From positions 1 to 41,052 of the forward strand of contig CAVGIV010000016.1 of the NCBI GenBank assembly GCA_963629395.1: a stretch of 41,052 nt of DNA. The letters run 5' to 3'. Below are positions 14,644 to 23,447 of the stretch, one piece after another; position 1 is the first letter of the stretch; each line of letters starts with the position of its first letter. The notes beneath the pieces were generated by a model that saw nothing but the letters and a program-made list of their open reading frames with translations, ran no database searches and had not been told where the DNA came from. This stretch comes from CAG-791 sp963629395 (lineage in GTDB: Bacteria; Bacillota; Clostridia; Lachnospirales; Lachnospiraceae). The position numbers were made by a program, and so were the translations under genes.

Positions 14644-16038
14644 ATGAAGAAGAAAATGATCAGTTTATTGCTTGTTTCTGCTATGGCAGCAGGAATGCTG
14701 GCAGGATGCGGAAGCTCCAGCTCGGCAGAGGCAGACACCACGGCTGCTGATGCAGCAGAGACAACAACAGAGGCTTCTACTGAGGAAGCCGCAGCTGCTG
14801 ACACGGCTGCAGCAGACGGAGAGGCCATCACGCTTCGCATGGCATGGTGGGGCTCTCAGGATCGCCACGATAAGACCATCGCTGCGATTGAGCTGTACGA
14901 GCAGCTGCACCCCAACATTACATTTGAGTATGAGTTCTATTCCTTTGATGACTACTTCACCAAGCTGAACACACTGGTTGCTTCGGATGAGGTATGGGAT
15001 GTATTCCAGCTCGGCGGCAACTTCCCGATGTACATGGACAAGATTTATCCGCTGGATGAGTTCATTGAATCCGGTGTTGTAGATGTCAGCAAGATCTCTG
15101 AATCCAACCTGAAGACTACGCAGACAACCGATGGTGTTCAGCTCGGCCTTACGAACGGCATCAACACCTACGGCATTGCATACGATCCGGAGATGTTCGA
15201 GGAGGCTGGGGTAGCACTTCCGACCGACACATGGACATGGGAGGATTATCAGGCTGCAGCGGATCAGATCACAGAGAAGCTTGGAATCTTCGGATCCTCC
15301 ACATTCCTGACATCTGACTTCATCGCAGGGTGCTCCACATACATCCCGCAGTCCGGAGAGCTTGGCCAGTACAGCTTCTTCAATGTTGCACTGGACGGCA
15401 TGGGATTTGACGATCCTCAGATGCTGGCACCGTACATTCAGATGCGTGCAGACATGATTAAGAAGGGCTCTTACCCGGATGCCGGCGCAGCTGCTGAGGT
15501 AACCAATATCGAGAACGACTTCCTGGTAACCGGAGAGGCAGCTATGACCTGGGTTGCTGTTAACCAGTTCCCGACCATCTACAATGCTTGCCAGGAGCAG
15601 GGCAGAACACTGGCTCTGGTACACCTTCCGAGAGTAACCTCTGACGGAAACCCGGGTGCAACCATCCAGTCTTCTCAGATGCTCTGCGTATCACAGGATT
15701 CCGAGCAGAAGGAAGCCGCTGCAGCATTCATCAGCTGGTTTGAGAACGATGTTGACTGCAACAACATCCTTCAGGCTGAGAGAGGAATTCCTGCCAATGA
15801 GGACGTTCGCGCTGCTCTTTCCGAGAACGCTACCGAGGGACAGAAGATCATGTATGAGTATGTGGACAAGATCTCCCAGGAGCCGATGCCGGAAGAGTAC
15901 AACGTACTTTCTCCTGACGGACAGAATGAGGTACAGGACAACTACCTGAACTACATTCAGCAGGTGGCAAGCGGAGAGCTTACCGCAGAAGAGGCTGCTC
16001 AGAAGACCTACGACGATGCAGCTGCTATCTTCAAGTAA
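14644..16038 (+). CDS. CUT1 sugar ABC transporter substrate-binding lipoprotein
   Basis: A 464-residue family-1 extracellular solute-binding protein. The signal peptide MKKKMISLLLVSAMAAGMLAG ends in the lipobox LAGC, followed by a Ser/Ala/Thr/Glu-rich linker to about residue 65. The mature domain begins with ITLRMAWWGSQDRHDK and has YEQLHPNITFEYEF, usual for oligosaccharide-binding proteins. I take the second of two adjacent ATGs, five bases after GGAGGG. It is first in an operon with two permeases and two glycosidases, so its ligand is probably a pectin- or galacturonate-derived oligosaccharide. The terminator that follows should give more binding protein than permease. Acidic codon-rich composition and high GC resemble the neighbours. 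Confidence 0.93.
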   Translation: MKKKMISLLLVSAMAAGMLAGCGSSSSAEADTTAADAAETTTEASTEEAAAADTAAADGEAITLRMAWWGSQDRHDKTIAAIELYEQLHPNITFEYEFYSFDDYFTKLNTLVASDEVWDVFQLGGNFPMYMDKIYPLDEFIESGVVDVSKISESNLKTTQTTDGVQLGLTNGINTYGIAYDPEMFEEAGVALPTDTWTWEDYQAAADQITEKLGIFGSSTFLTSDFIAGCSTYIPQSGELGQYSFFNVALDGMGFDDPQMLAPYIQMRADMIKKGSYPDAGAAAEVTNIENDFLVTGEAAMTWVAVNQFPTIYNACQEQGRTLALVHLPRVTSDGNPGATIQSSQMLCVSQDSEQKEAAAAFISWFENDVDCNNILQAERGIPANEDVRAALSENATEGQKIMYEYVDKISQEPMPEEYNVLSPDGQNEVQDNYLNYIQQVASGELTAEEAAQKTYDDAAAIFK

Positions 16039-16164
16039 AATCCAGGCCGCCGTTTGAACAAGAAAGCGGCCTCTGACATCAATGGCGAGCGGAAGGGAGC
16101 ACGAAGAGCTGCAGCCTTCCAAAAGACAGCAAGTGATATGACCGGCTATGCCGGAGATGAACAG

Positions 16165-16199
16165 TCCCGCCCTGAACAATTGCGCAGGGCGGGATTTTT
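16165..16199 (+). terminator. Intercistronic terminator between binding protein and permease
   Basis: The stem TCCCGCCCTG/CAGGGCGGGA (10 bp, loop of 10) is followed by TTTTT. It probably terminates part of the transcripts after the binding-protein gene. Confidence 0.8.
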
Positions 16200-16274
16200 G
16201 CACAATAACAGCACGGGAACAACAAGTGATGACAGGTGCACATCATAGAAGAGACGTGCGGAATGGAGAATGGG

Positions 16275-17198
16275 ATGAACGGAAACGCTGTGACAGCCAG
16301 AAAAGGCGGGTTTTACAGGTTCGTCAACAATGAGAATACGGTGGGACATGTTTTTGCATTGCCTTTTATCTTCGGCTTTGTCATGTTTTCGCTGATTCCG
16401 ATTGTCATGTCTTTGAATTATGCCTTCACGGACTTCTCCCTGGGGTCAAAGACAGCAGAATACATCGGCTTTGAGAATTTCATCAACCTGTTTCAGGATG
16501 AGGTATTCGGAAAATCAATCGTCAAGACGCTGCAGTACGTGGTTGTTTCGGTTCCGCTGAAGCTGGCGTTCGCGCTGCTGGTGGCGTTTGTGCTCACACG
16601 GCCGAGCAAGATGGTTACGGTGTACCGTTCCCTGTATTATCTGCCTTCGCTGGTGGGAGGCTCGGTGGCGGTTGCACTGGTCTGGAAGCAGCTGTTCGCC
16701 AGAAAGGGACTGTTCAATTCCATTCTGGACAACATGGGACTGGATAAGATCAACTGGTTCGGAAGCGAAAAGCTGGCCATTTACCCGCTGATTCTCATGG
16801 CGGTATGGCAGTTCGGCTCATCCATGATCATTTTCGCGGCAGGCCTGAAGGAGATCAATGTATCCCTGTATGAGGCGGCGGAAATCGACGGAGCCAACGG
16901 AAGGCAGAAATTTTTCCGCATTACGCTGCCGATGCTTTCCCCCATTATTCTTTACAACCTGGTTATGCAGACGATTTCCTCCTTTATGTCCTTCACGCAG
17001 GCCTTCGTCATTACGGCAGGCGGTCCCAACAATTCCACCATGCTGTACGCACTGAATGTTTACAATCAGGCCTTTAAGTACAACAAGATGGGCTATGCAT
17101 GCGCTATGAGCTGGATCATGCTGGTGGTTATGTCGATAATTACGCTGATCATCTTCAAGACCTCGAAGCACTGGGTATTTAACGAGGCAGACAACTAA
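16275..17198 (+). CDS. CUT1 sugar ABC permease (MalF/UgpA type)
   Basis: A 307-residue inner-membrane permease with six helices. The cytoplasmic coupling loop is EAAEIDGANGRQKFFRITLPML (about 209-230). I place the start at the ATG at 16275, six bases after GGAG; two upstream in-frame starts (GTG at 16236, ATG at 16263) lack a good ribosome site. It ends 25 bases before the partner permease. No ATPase gene is in the operon; Firmicutes often use one shared MsmX-type ATPase for several CUT1 systems. Confidence 0.92.
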   Translation: MNGNAVTARKGGFYRFVNNENTVGHVFALPFIFGFVMFSLIPIVMSLNYAFTDFSLGSKTAEYIGFENFINLFQDEVFGKSIVKTLQYVVVSVPLKLAFALLVAFVLTRPSKMVTVYRSLYYLPSLVGGSVAVALVWKQLFARKGLFNSILDNMGLDKINWFGSEKLAIYPLILMAVWQFGSSMIIFAAGLKEINVSLYEAAEIDGANGRQKFFRITLPMLSPIILYNLVMQTISSFMSFTQAFVITAGGPNNSTMLYALNVYNQAFKYNKMGYACAMSWIMLVVMSIITLIIFKTSKHWVFNEADN

Positions 17199-17223
17199 GA
17201 AAGGGTGCGGCAGGAGAATAACA

Positions 17224-18066
17224 ATGAAAGCAAAACGAGCCTTTATAAAAACCATCTACCACGTGCTGGTAATATTGTTCGGCTTCATTATGATCTATCC
17301 GGTGCTCTGGATGATCAGCGGATCCTTCAAGGACAATGCACAGATTCTGCGTGGAACACTGAGCCTGATTCCGACCGAGTGGCATCTGGACAACTACACA
17401 AGGGGCTGGGCCGGCTTCGGCGGCACAACCTTTGCCACCTTCTTCAAGAACTCCTTCCTGATTACGATAACGGCAACCCTTGGCTGCGTGATTTCTTCCT
17501 CGCTCATTGCGTATTCCTTTACACGCATTAACTGGAAGGGGAGAAAGCTGTGGTTCACTGCGATGCTGGCGACGATGATGCTGCCGGGACAGGTCATCAT
17601 GATTCCGCAGTATCTGATTTATTACCGGCTCGGCCTCGTGCCCGGCTATGTTCCGCTGATTCTCCCGTATTTCTGCGGACAGGCGTTCTTCATTTATCAG
17701 ATGATGCAGTTCATGCAGGGAATTCCCAGAGATCTGGATGAAGCTGCCAAAATCGATGGCTGCTCCAAGTACCGTATTTACTCTCAGATCATTCTGCCGC
17801 TGTTGAAGCCGTCCATCATCACGACCATCATCATCCAGTTCTACTGGAAGTGGGATGACTATATGGGACCGCTTCTGTATCTGTCCAGACCGGCCTCCTA
17901 TCCGGTATCGATTGCCATCAAGCTGTTCGCAGATTCGGCTTCGGTCACGGACTACGGTGCAATGTTCGCTATGTCTACGCTGTCACTGATCCCGGTATTT
18001 TTGATCTTCCTTATTTTCAACCGGTATCTGGTGCAGGGCATCAGCGGAAGCGGACTGAAGGGCTGA
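17224..18066 (+). CDS. CUT1 sugar ABC permease (MalG/UgpE type)
   Basis: A 280-residue partner permease. It has six helices and the coupling loop EAAKIDGCSKYRIYSQIILPLL (about 175-196). The MalG-type N-terminus (a helix followed by PVLWMISGSFKDNAQI) and the short C-terminus (GISGSGLKG) fit. It is followed after 41 bases by the glycosidase gene, so transport and cytoplasmic breakdown are encoded together. Confidence 0.92.
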   Translation: MKAKRAFIKTIYHVLVILFGFIMIYPVLWMISGSFKDNAQILRGTLSLIPTEWHLDNYTRGWAGFGGTTFATFFKNSFLITITATLGCVISSSLIAYSFTRINWKGRKLWFTAMLATMMLPGQVIMIPQYLIYYRLGLVPGYVPLILPYFCGQAFFIYQMMQFMQGIPRDLDEAAKIDGCSKYRIYSQIILPLLKPSIITTIIIQFYWKWDDYMGPLLYLSRPASYPVSIAIKLFADSASVTDYGAMFAMSTLSLIPVFLIFLIFNRYLVQGISGSGLKG

Positions 18067-18107
18067 TCTGAATCGTTATATCTGAACCGATAAGAGGAAT
18101 TGAGGCG

Positions 18108-19520
18108 ATGGGAATGGACATGGAGACGGGTGTTGCATTTCAGACCGACGACGCGCTTGTGCAGAAGCTGATGGACTGCGCGGAGGAGAAGTGCAAGGGG
18201 AATGTACGGCTTTTCGGCGATACCACGGTCCTGGTGGAGGGCGGAGGCTACGAGAAAATCTGGCTGGAGACCCAGCCCATGGGCGGTGAGATGTATGCCA
18301 AGCGAAATCTGGCAGCAGGCCTTCACAATCAGACCATGTTCATGGATTATCAGCGTGCTGACGGCAGAATTCCCGGCAGCATCGCTGTGATCGACGGGAA
18401 GGTGGTTCCGCAGTTCAATAAGTTTCAGGGGTTCTGCTTTCCGGGACCGGCGCTGGATATGTATTATCTGACCGGCAAGGACCCGCATTACCTGCAGCAG
18501 CTGTATGAGACGCTGCGAGGGTTCGATGCGTACCTGTGGGCGGTCCGGGATTCGGACGGCGATGGGTGCCTCGAATCCTGGTGCAAATACGATACCGGTG
18601 AGGATAAGGCTCGCCGCTATGAGGATGCACCGGACCCGTGGGAGGAGGAAGTGCCGCCGGAGGGCTGCAGTGTGGTTCCAATGGCGTCGATGGATGTCAT
18701 GAGCTACTCCTATTCCGCGCGGGAAACCATGGCGGAGATTGCCCGGATCCAGGGCCAAACAGAGCTGTCTGCCGCCCATATGAAAGAGGCACAAAGCGTA
18801 AAGGCTGCCCTTAAGAGCTATCTTTGGGATTCCGAGAAGGGAGCCTTCTTCGACAGGGACAAGAACCACCGGCAGATGCCGGCGCTGATTCACAACACGC
18901 TTCGCTGCATGTACTGGCACAGCTGTGATCCGGACCAGGCAGAGCAGTTCGTGCAGCGTCACCTCCTTAATCCGGAGGAGTTCTGGACGAAAATGCCGCT
19001 GCCGTCCGTGGCGGCCAATGATCCGATTTTCGTCAATGAGCCCTCCAATGACTGGAGCGGACAGTGCGAGGCGCTGACCTACCAGCGGGCCATCCATGCG
19101 CTGGAGCACTATGGATACTATAAGCTGCTGCCGGTGCTGGGCCGGAAGCTGTTCGAAGCGATCGGAGAGGCGTGCCACTTTGTGCAGCAATACGATCCGT
19201 TTACAATGAAGCCCTCCGGTGTAGATCCGGATGGGAACAGCGGACAGGATGCGTATGGACCGGCGATGCTGGCGGTGATGGAATACTGCAGCCGAATGTA
19301 CGGCGTTCACATCCACAGGGATCAGATTCTGTGGGGGTCCTGCAGAGGCGCGAACGGAAGCTATGAGCAGCGCTGGAACGGACACCGTTACCGGATGGAA
19401 AATGATGGAGAGAGAGCTGCGGCATTCATTGACGGCAGGGAGATCTTCTGCGGGGAAAGAGGACTTCGCATCCGAACGGATCTAAGCGGGGAGATCCTTG
19501 CCAAGGCGGCGTATGAATGA
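18108..19520 (+). CDS. (alpha/alpha)6-barrel glycosidase, MGH1/GH63-like
   Basis: A 470-residue cytoplasmic protein with the look of the MGH1-like (GH63/GH37-related) helical-barrel glycosidases. Key blocks are DGDGCLESWCKYDTGEDKAR (about residues 147-166), in which the D/E residues probably form the active site, and NDWSGQCEALTYQRAI (about 312-327), a common C-terminal block of the family. Trehalases, mannosylglycerate hydrolases and glucosidases all share this fold, so the substrate is unclear. Its place between the sugar permeases and a GH28 enzyme suggests action on an imported plant-wall oligosaccharide. It ends 10 bases before the GH28 start. Confidence 0.78.
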   Translation: MGMDMETGVAFQTDDALVQKLMDCAEEKCKGNVRLFGDTTVLVEGGGYEKIWLETQPMGGEMYAKRNLAAGLHNQTMFMDYQRADGRIPGSIAVIDGKVVPQFNKFQGFCFPGPALDMYYLTGKDPHYLQQLYETLRGFDAYLWAVRDSDGDGCLESWCKYDTGEDKARRYEDAPDPWEEEVPPEGCSVVPMASMDVMSYSYSARETMAEIARIQGQTELSAAHMKEAQSVKAALKSYLWDSEKGAFFDRDKNHRQMPALIHNTLRCMYWHSCDPDQAEQFVQRHLLNPEEFWTKMPLPSVAANDPIFVNEPSNDWSGQCEALTYQRAIHALEHYGYYKLLPVLGRKLFEAIGEACHFVQQYDPFTMKPSGVDPDGNSGQDAYGPAMLAVMEYCSRMYGVHIHRDQILWGSCRGANGSYEQRWNGHRYRMENDGERAAAFIDGREIFCGERGLRIRTDLSGEILAKAAYE

Positions 19521-19530
19521 GGGGAGCACC

Positions 19531-20832
19531 ATGGAATACAACATTTTGCGGTATGGCGCAGTATCAGACGGAACAACCAAGTGTACGGAGGCAATTCAGG
19601 CGGCAATCGATGACTGCACCAAAACCGGCGGCCGGGTTGTGATCCCGTCCGGACAGTTTCTGTCCGGTACGCTGATCCTGCGCTCCAACGTGGACCTGCA
19701 CCTGGAGCAGGGCGCGCGGCTGATTTCCAGCATGGAGCCGGAGGATATGGCGGATTTCTCCAATGGCTTCGAGGATGACAACGAGGATACCGGCTGGGAG
19801 GGGGGCTGCTTTCTACTGGCACGGCATGAGGAGAATATTACCATCTCCGGAACCGGCGTGATCGACGGACAGGGGCGCCTTAGCTTCTACGATGACGATT
19901 CGGATGACGGGTATCATGAATGCCCGCTGAATGTACGGGGCTTCCGGCCGCGGATGAGCTTTCTGGAAGACATACGGAATCTGACGGTGCAGAATGTGAC
20001 CTTTTACGATGCGGCCTATTGGACCCTGCATATGGCCGGCTGTCAGGATGTGCTGATCGAGAACATCCGGATTTTAAACGAAGAGCGGGGCCCCAACAAC
20101 GACGGTATTGATCCGGACTGCTGCAAGAATGTCATCATTCGCGGCTGCATCATTCGCGGCGGAGATGATTCGGTGGTGATCAAGACAACTGCACCGATGA
20201 CCCGGAAGTACGGCGCCGCGCAGAACATTCTGATCTCCAACTGCGTGATGAAATCCAGGTCCTGTGCATTGAAGATCGGAACGGAAACCTGGGGAGATAT
20301 TCATCATGTCATTCTCTCGGACTGTGTCCTGGAGGACTGCACGAGGGGGATCGGGATCTGGTCCAGAGACGGCGGACAGATTCATGACATCGGCTTCCAT
20401 CACGTGATGGGCAATACAAGACGATATGCCGACTGCACGACGCGCCATACCGGCGTTCACTACTGGTGGGGAAAGGGCGATGCGATTTTCATTTCCGCAA
20501 CGAAGCGGGAGGGCGTCGAGCGCCTGCCGGGGAAAATCAGCGACATTTATGTGGACAATGTCCGCATGGAGTGTGAGGGTGCCATTGTCATTGCCGGAGA
20601 GGAGTACTCGCCGGTGGAGAATATCTCTCTGAAGGATATGCATCTGAAGTGGAAGCTGCAGAGCGGACACAAGCCGGATTGCCTGGATGAACGACCGTCC
20701 GAACGCGGGTGCTATCCGCATGAGGTGCCCTGCGTCTATATCCGGAACGGACAGAATGTCGTGGTAGACGGCGAGCTCCTGGTGGATGATTCCATGAAGC
20801 CGTATGTGCAGGAAGAAATTGTTCGAGAATAG
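19531..20832 (+). CDS. GH28-like parallel beta-helix glycosidase
   Basis: A 433-residue cytoplasmic protein that begins MEYNILRYGAVSDGTTKCTEAIQ, typical of GH28 (polygalacturonase/rhamnogalacturonan hydrolase). It shows NNDGIDPD at 189-196 and GGDDSVVIKT with GDD at 211-213, the two acid-bearing motifs. The GHG motif with the family's histidine is absent: its place is taken by SRSCALKIGTETWGD. So it belongs to a divergent GH28 clade or has changed chemistry. I use the ATG at 19531, after GGGGAG, rather than the upstream start that would overlap the previous gene. Lack of a signal peptide fits action on imported galacturonate- or rhamnose-containing fragments. Confidence 0.82.
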   Translation: MEYNILRYGAVSDGTTKCTEAIQAAIDDCTKTGGRVVIPSGQFLSGTLILRSNVDLHLEQGARLISSMEPEDMADFSNGFEDDNEDTGWEGGCFLLARHEENITISGTGVIDGQGRLSFYDDDSDDGYHECPLNVRGFRPRMSFLEDIRNLTVQNVTFYDAAYWTLHMAGCQDVLIENIRILNEERGPNNDGIDPDCCKNVIIRGCIIRGGDDSVVIKTTAPMTRKYGAAQNILISNCVMKSRSCALKIGTETWGDIHHVILSDCVLEDCTRGIGIWSRDGGQIHDIGFHHVMGNTRRYADCTTRHTGVHYWWGKGDAIFISATKREGVERLPGKISDIYVDNVRMECEGAIVIAGEEYSPVENISLKDMHLKWKLQSGHKPDCLDERPSERGCYPHEVPCVYIRNGQNVVVDGELLVDDSMKPYVQEEIVRE

Positions 20833-20857
20833 CTCGGAGGGGCTCTGAATAATTCAA

Positions 20858-20909
20858 GCGAAAAAGAAACACACCTTCGTTCATCCGCGAAGGTGTGTTT
20901 CTTTTTCGC
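20858..20909. terminator. Strong bidirectional terminator
   Basis: A perfect 22-bp stem (20858-20879 and 20888-20909) with an 8-base loop and AAAAAG/CTTTTT flanks serves the convergent GH28 operon and the dehydrogenase gene. Confidence 0.9.
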
Positions 20910-20977
20910 CATCTGTTAGGGAAACGCTGATTAAAGGTTTTCCATGGACGGATTTGCATTGTGAAGCAGAAAGCTTC

Positions 20978-21943
20978 TTAGCAACTAACTACGTGAACAG
21001 GTGCGCCGCTTAAGAAAGCCTTGATGTTGTCGACCGTGATATCAAGAATCCGCTGTCTTGCCGCCCTGGCTGCCCAGGAGATGTGCGGCGTAATCATGCA
21101 GTTCTTCGCCGTCAGAAGCGGATTATCTCCGCGGATCGGCTCTGTAGAGACAACATCCAGACCGGCGGCATATACCTTGCCGCTGTTCAGCGCATCTGCA
21201 AGGTCCTGCTCAACAATCAGAGGGCCGCGTCCGTTGTTGATGAGGATAACGCCGTCCTTCATTTTCGCAATGCTGTCCTTGTTGATCATGCCGGCCGTCT
21301 CAGGGAAAAGAGGACAGTGCAGGAAGATCACATCCGATTCCCGCAGCAGAGTATCCAGATCCACATATTCCGCAACCTTTTTTCCGGCCTCTGTTTCGGT
21401 TCTGCTGTAGGCCAGAACACGCATATCCATCGCACCGAGAATCCTGGCGGTGGCCTGACCTATTTTGCCAAGACCGATAATGCCGGCGGTCTTGCCGCAC
21501 AGCTCGATCATCGGATAGTCCCAGAAGCACCAGTCGATGTTGTGTTCCCAGCGGCCGCTTTTCACCGCTTCGTCATGTGCCGCATAGTGCGAGCATAACT
21601 CCAGCAGCATGCCGACGGCGTACTGCGCCACAATCTGCGTTCCGTAGGCGGGCACATTGGCCACCAAAATGCCGCGCTCCCTGGCAGCAGCACAGTCTAC
21701 GACATTGTAGCCGGTCGCCAGAACGGCAATGAATTTCAGATTCGGGCAGGCAGCAATGGTATCTCTTGATATGGGCGTCTTGTTAATCACCGCAATCTCC
21801 GCATCGCCGATGCGCTCGGCGATCAGCGGTGATTCAACGGTGGAGGTTCGATCATAAATGACGGTCTCCCCCAGGGCCTCCAGGGGACCCCAGGAGAGAT
21901 CACCGGGGTTTTCTACGTAGCCATCCAGTACAACAATTTTCAT
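20978..21943 (-). CDS. D-2-hydroxyacid dehydrogenase (glycerate/hydroxypyruvate type)
   Basis: A 321-residue NAD(P)-dependent enzyme. The nucleotide-binding motif is GIIGLGKIGQATARILGAM (about 148-166). Catalytic residues are expected at the Arg of NNGRGPL, the Glu of STEPIRGDNPL and His in TPHISWAARAARQR. The WGPLEALGE N-terminal segment and overall length match hydroxypyruvate/glycerate dehydrogenases. The gene is alone, with the aminotransferase upstream on the same strand; together they could interconvert hydroxypyruvate and amino acids, but this is only a suggestion. Confidence 0.9.
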   Translation of the reverse strand: MKIVVLDGYVENPGDLSWGPLEALGETVIYDRTSTVESPLIAERIGDAEIAVINKTPISRDTIAACPNLKFIAVLATGYNVVDCAAARERGILVANVPAYGTQIVAQYAVGMLLELCSHYAAHDEAVKSGRWEHNIDWCFWDYPMIELCGKTAGIIGLGKIGQATARILGAMDMRVLAYSRTETEAGKKVAEYVDLDTLLRESDVIFLHCPLFPETAGMINKDSIAKMKDGVILINNGRGPLIVEQDLADALNSGKVYAAGLDVVSTEPIRGDNPLLTAKNCMITPHISWAARAARQRILDITVDNIKAFLSGAPVHVVSC

Positions 21944-21989
21944 ATAAAAGATTCCTCTGCGAATGGCCGCTGAGAAGTTACGGCTCCGA

Positions 21990-23282
21990 TTACTTGTTCT
22001 CCAGCAGCTTATCGATGCTGACGAGCTTTACAGCCAGCGTGAACACCTTGGTTGCCTGCTTCAGCTCATCCAGCGGCGGGAAGGAGGGGGCGATGCGGAT
22101 GTTGCGGTCGCGGGGATCCTTGCCGTAAGGGAAGGTGGCGCCGGCGGGGGTAAGCTTTACACCGGCCTCGGCACATTTGGCAACAATGGCCTTTGCACAG
22201 CCGTCCATGGAATCAAAAGCGATGAAGTAGCCGCCGTTGGGCTTGGTCCACTCACCGATGCCAAGGCCGCCCAGCTCCTGCTCAAAGGTGCTTTCCACCG
22301 CCTCGAACTTCGGGCGAAGAATGTCGGCGTGTCGGGACATGTGTGCATGCATGTTCGCCATATTGCCGAAGAAACGCACGTGGCGAAGCTGATTCAGCTT
22401 ATCATGGCCGATGGTCTGGGCAGACATATATTTGCGAACGTCATCGAGGTTCGTCTTGGAAGCAGCCAGTGCAGCCAGTCCGGAGCCCGGGAAGGTCACC
22501 TTCGAGGTGGAGATGAACTTATAAACGATGTCGGGGTGTCCGGCAGCGCGGCACTCATCCAGAAGCTCAAGGATGACATCCTGGTGTGCAGGATCGTCAT
22601 ACAGATGATGGATGGAATAGGCGTTGTCCCAGTAAATGCGGAAATCCGGAGCTGCCGGCGTCAGCGCAGCAAAGCGGCGCACGGTTTCATCCGAGTAGCT
22701 GTAGCCCTGCGGGTTCGAGTACTTGGGAACGCACCAGATACCCTTTACGGACGGATCATTGTTGACATACTGCTCTACAAGGTCCATATCCGGGCCTTCG
22801 GGCGTCATAGGGATGTTGATCATTTCCGCACCGAAAAACTCCGTGATCTTGAAATGACGATCGTATCCGGGAACCGGGCAGAGGAACTTCCAGTTGTCCA
22901 GCTTGCACCAGGGCGTATTGCCGCAGACACCGTGCGAATAGGAGCGTGCAACGGTATCAAACATAATGTTCAGGGAGGAGTTGCCGAAGATGATCATGTC
23001 GTCCGGGTCCACCTCGGACATATCGCCCATCAGGCGCTTTGCCTCGGGAATGCCATCGCTGACGCCATAGTTGCGGCAGTCTGTGCCGGTTTCGTCATTG
23101 AAGTAGCTGTCGGAATTGAGCACATCCATCAGTCCGTTGGAGAGCTCGAGCTGTGCCTTGGACGGCTTTCCTCTGGCCATGTTCAGATCCAGCCCCTTGG
23201 CTTCTACATCCTTAAACTGCTGCTCCAGTGCTTCCTTTTCCTTCAGGAGCTCTTCTTTGGACATTTCCGCGTATGTTTTCAT
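21990..23282 (-). CDS. PLP-dependent aminotransferase (aspartate aminotransferase-like)
   Basis: A 430-residue class I/II aminotransferase. The PLP lysine is in FISTSKVTFPGSGLAAL, the substrate-phosphate contacts are in FGNSSLNIM, and WDNAYSIHHL carries the pyridine-binding Asp. This pattern, with KGLDLNMARGKPSKAQLELS near the N-terminus, is that of the Asp_aminotransf (PF12897) group, reported as aspartate or alanine-type enzymes. The start at 23282 has AGGGAGG upstream; an in-frame ATG at 23327 gives an unlikely 15-residue extension. A 14-bp palindrome (23335-23348) in its upstream region may be a control site. Confidence 0.9.
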   Translation of the reverse strand: MKTYAEMSKEELLKEKEALEQQFKDVEAKGLDLNMARGKPSKAQLELSNGLMDVLNSDSYFNDETGTDCRNYGVSDGIPEAKRLMGDMSEVDPDDMIIFGNSSLNIMFDTVARSYSHGVCGNTPWCKLDNWKFLCPVPGYDRHFKITEFFGAEMINIPMTPEGPDMDLVEQYVNNDPSVKGIWCVPKYSNPQGYSYSDETVRRFAALTPAAPDFRIYWDNAYSIHHLYDDPAHQDVILELLDECRAAGHPDIVYKFISTSKVTFPGSGLAALAASKTNLDDVRKYMSAQTIGHDKLNQLRHVRFFGNMANMHAHMSRHADILRPKFEAVESTFEQELGGLGIGEWTKPNGGYFIAFDSMDGCAKAIVAKCAEAGVKLTPAGATFPYGKDPRDRNIRIAPSFPPLDELKQATKVFTLAVKLVSIDKLLENK

Positions 23283-23334
23283 CGATTCCTCCCTTTCTGA
23301 TGTTCGGTGCGTTGGGTGACGCCACAATACGTAT

Positions 23335-23348
23335 CATTGTATACAATG
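23335..23348. promoter_or_regulatory. Perfect 14-bp palindrome upstream of the aminotransferase
   Basis: CATTGTATACAATG is a perfect palindrome 53 bases before the start codon. It includes a -10-like TATACAAT on the minus strand, so a dimeric regulator bound here could block the promoter. No family is recognised. Confidence 0.4.
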
Positions 23349-23381
23349 TCGCTACCCTTTTTACCACTCCCGTAAATATAT

Positions 23382-23420
23382 TGCAAGGGAAATGCTGAAC
23401 TATTCAGCATTTCCCTTGCA
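23382..23420 (-). terminator. Perfect 18-bp hairpin, probable terminator of the hydrolase operon
   Basis: TGCAAGGGAAATGCTGAA (23382-23399) pairs fully with 23403-23420 around a three-base loop, 28 bases after the hydrolase stop on the minus strand. It is followed by ATATATTT rather than a pure T run, so it could also act as a 3'-end stabiliser. Confidence 0.6.
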
Positions 23421-23447
23421 GTCTTCGGTGTATGAACGGCAATAAGG

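Noticed and set aside
17952..19385. 477-codon minus-strand frame opposite the (alpha/alpha)6 glycosidase
   Set aside because: Shadow frame rich in His, Arg and Leu, crossing from one operon gene into another; the plus-strand genes are well supported.
21963..23300. 445-codon plus-strand frame opposite the aminotransferase
   Set aside because: It is a complementary-strand shadow of a clearly recognised enzyme with no ribosome site or family features of its own.
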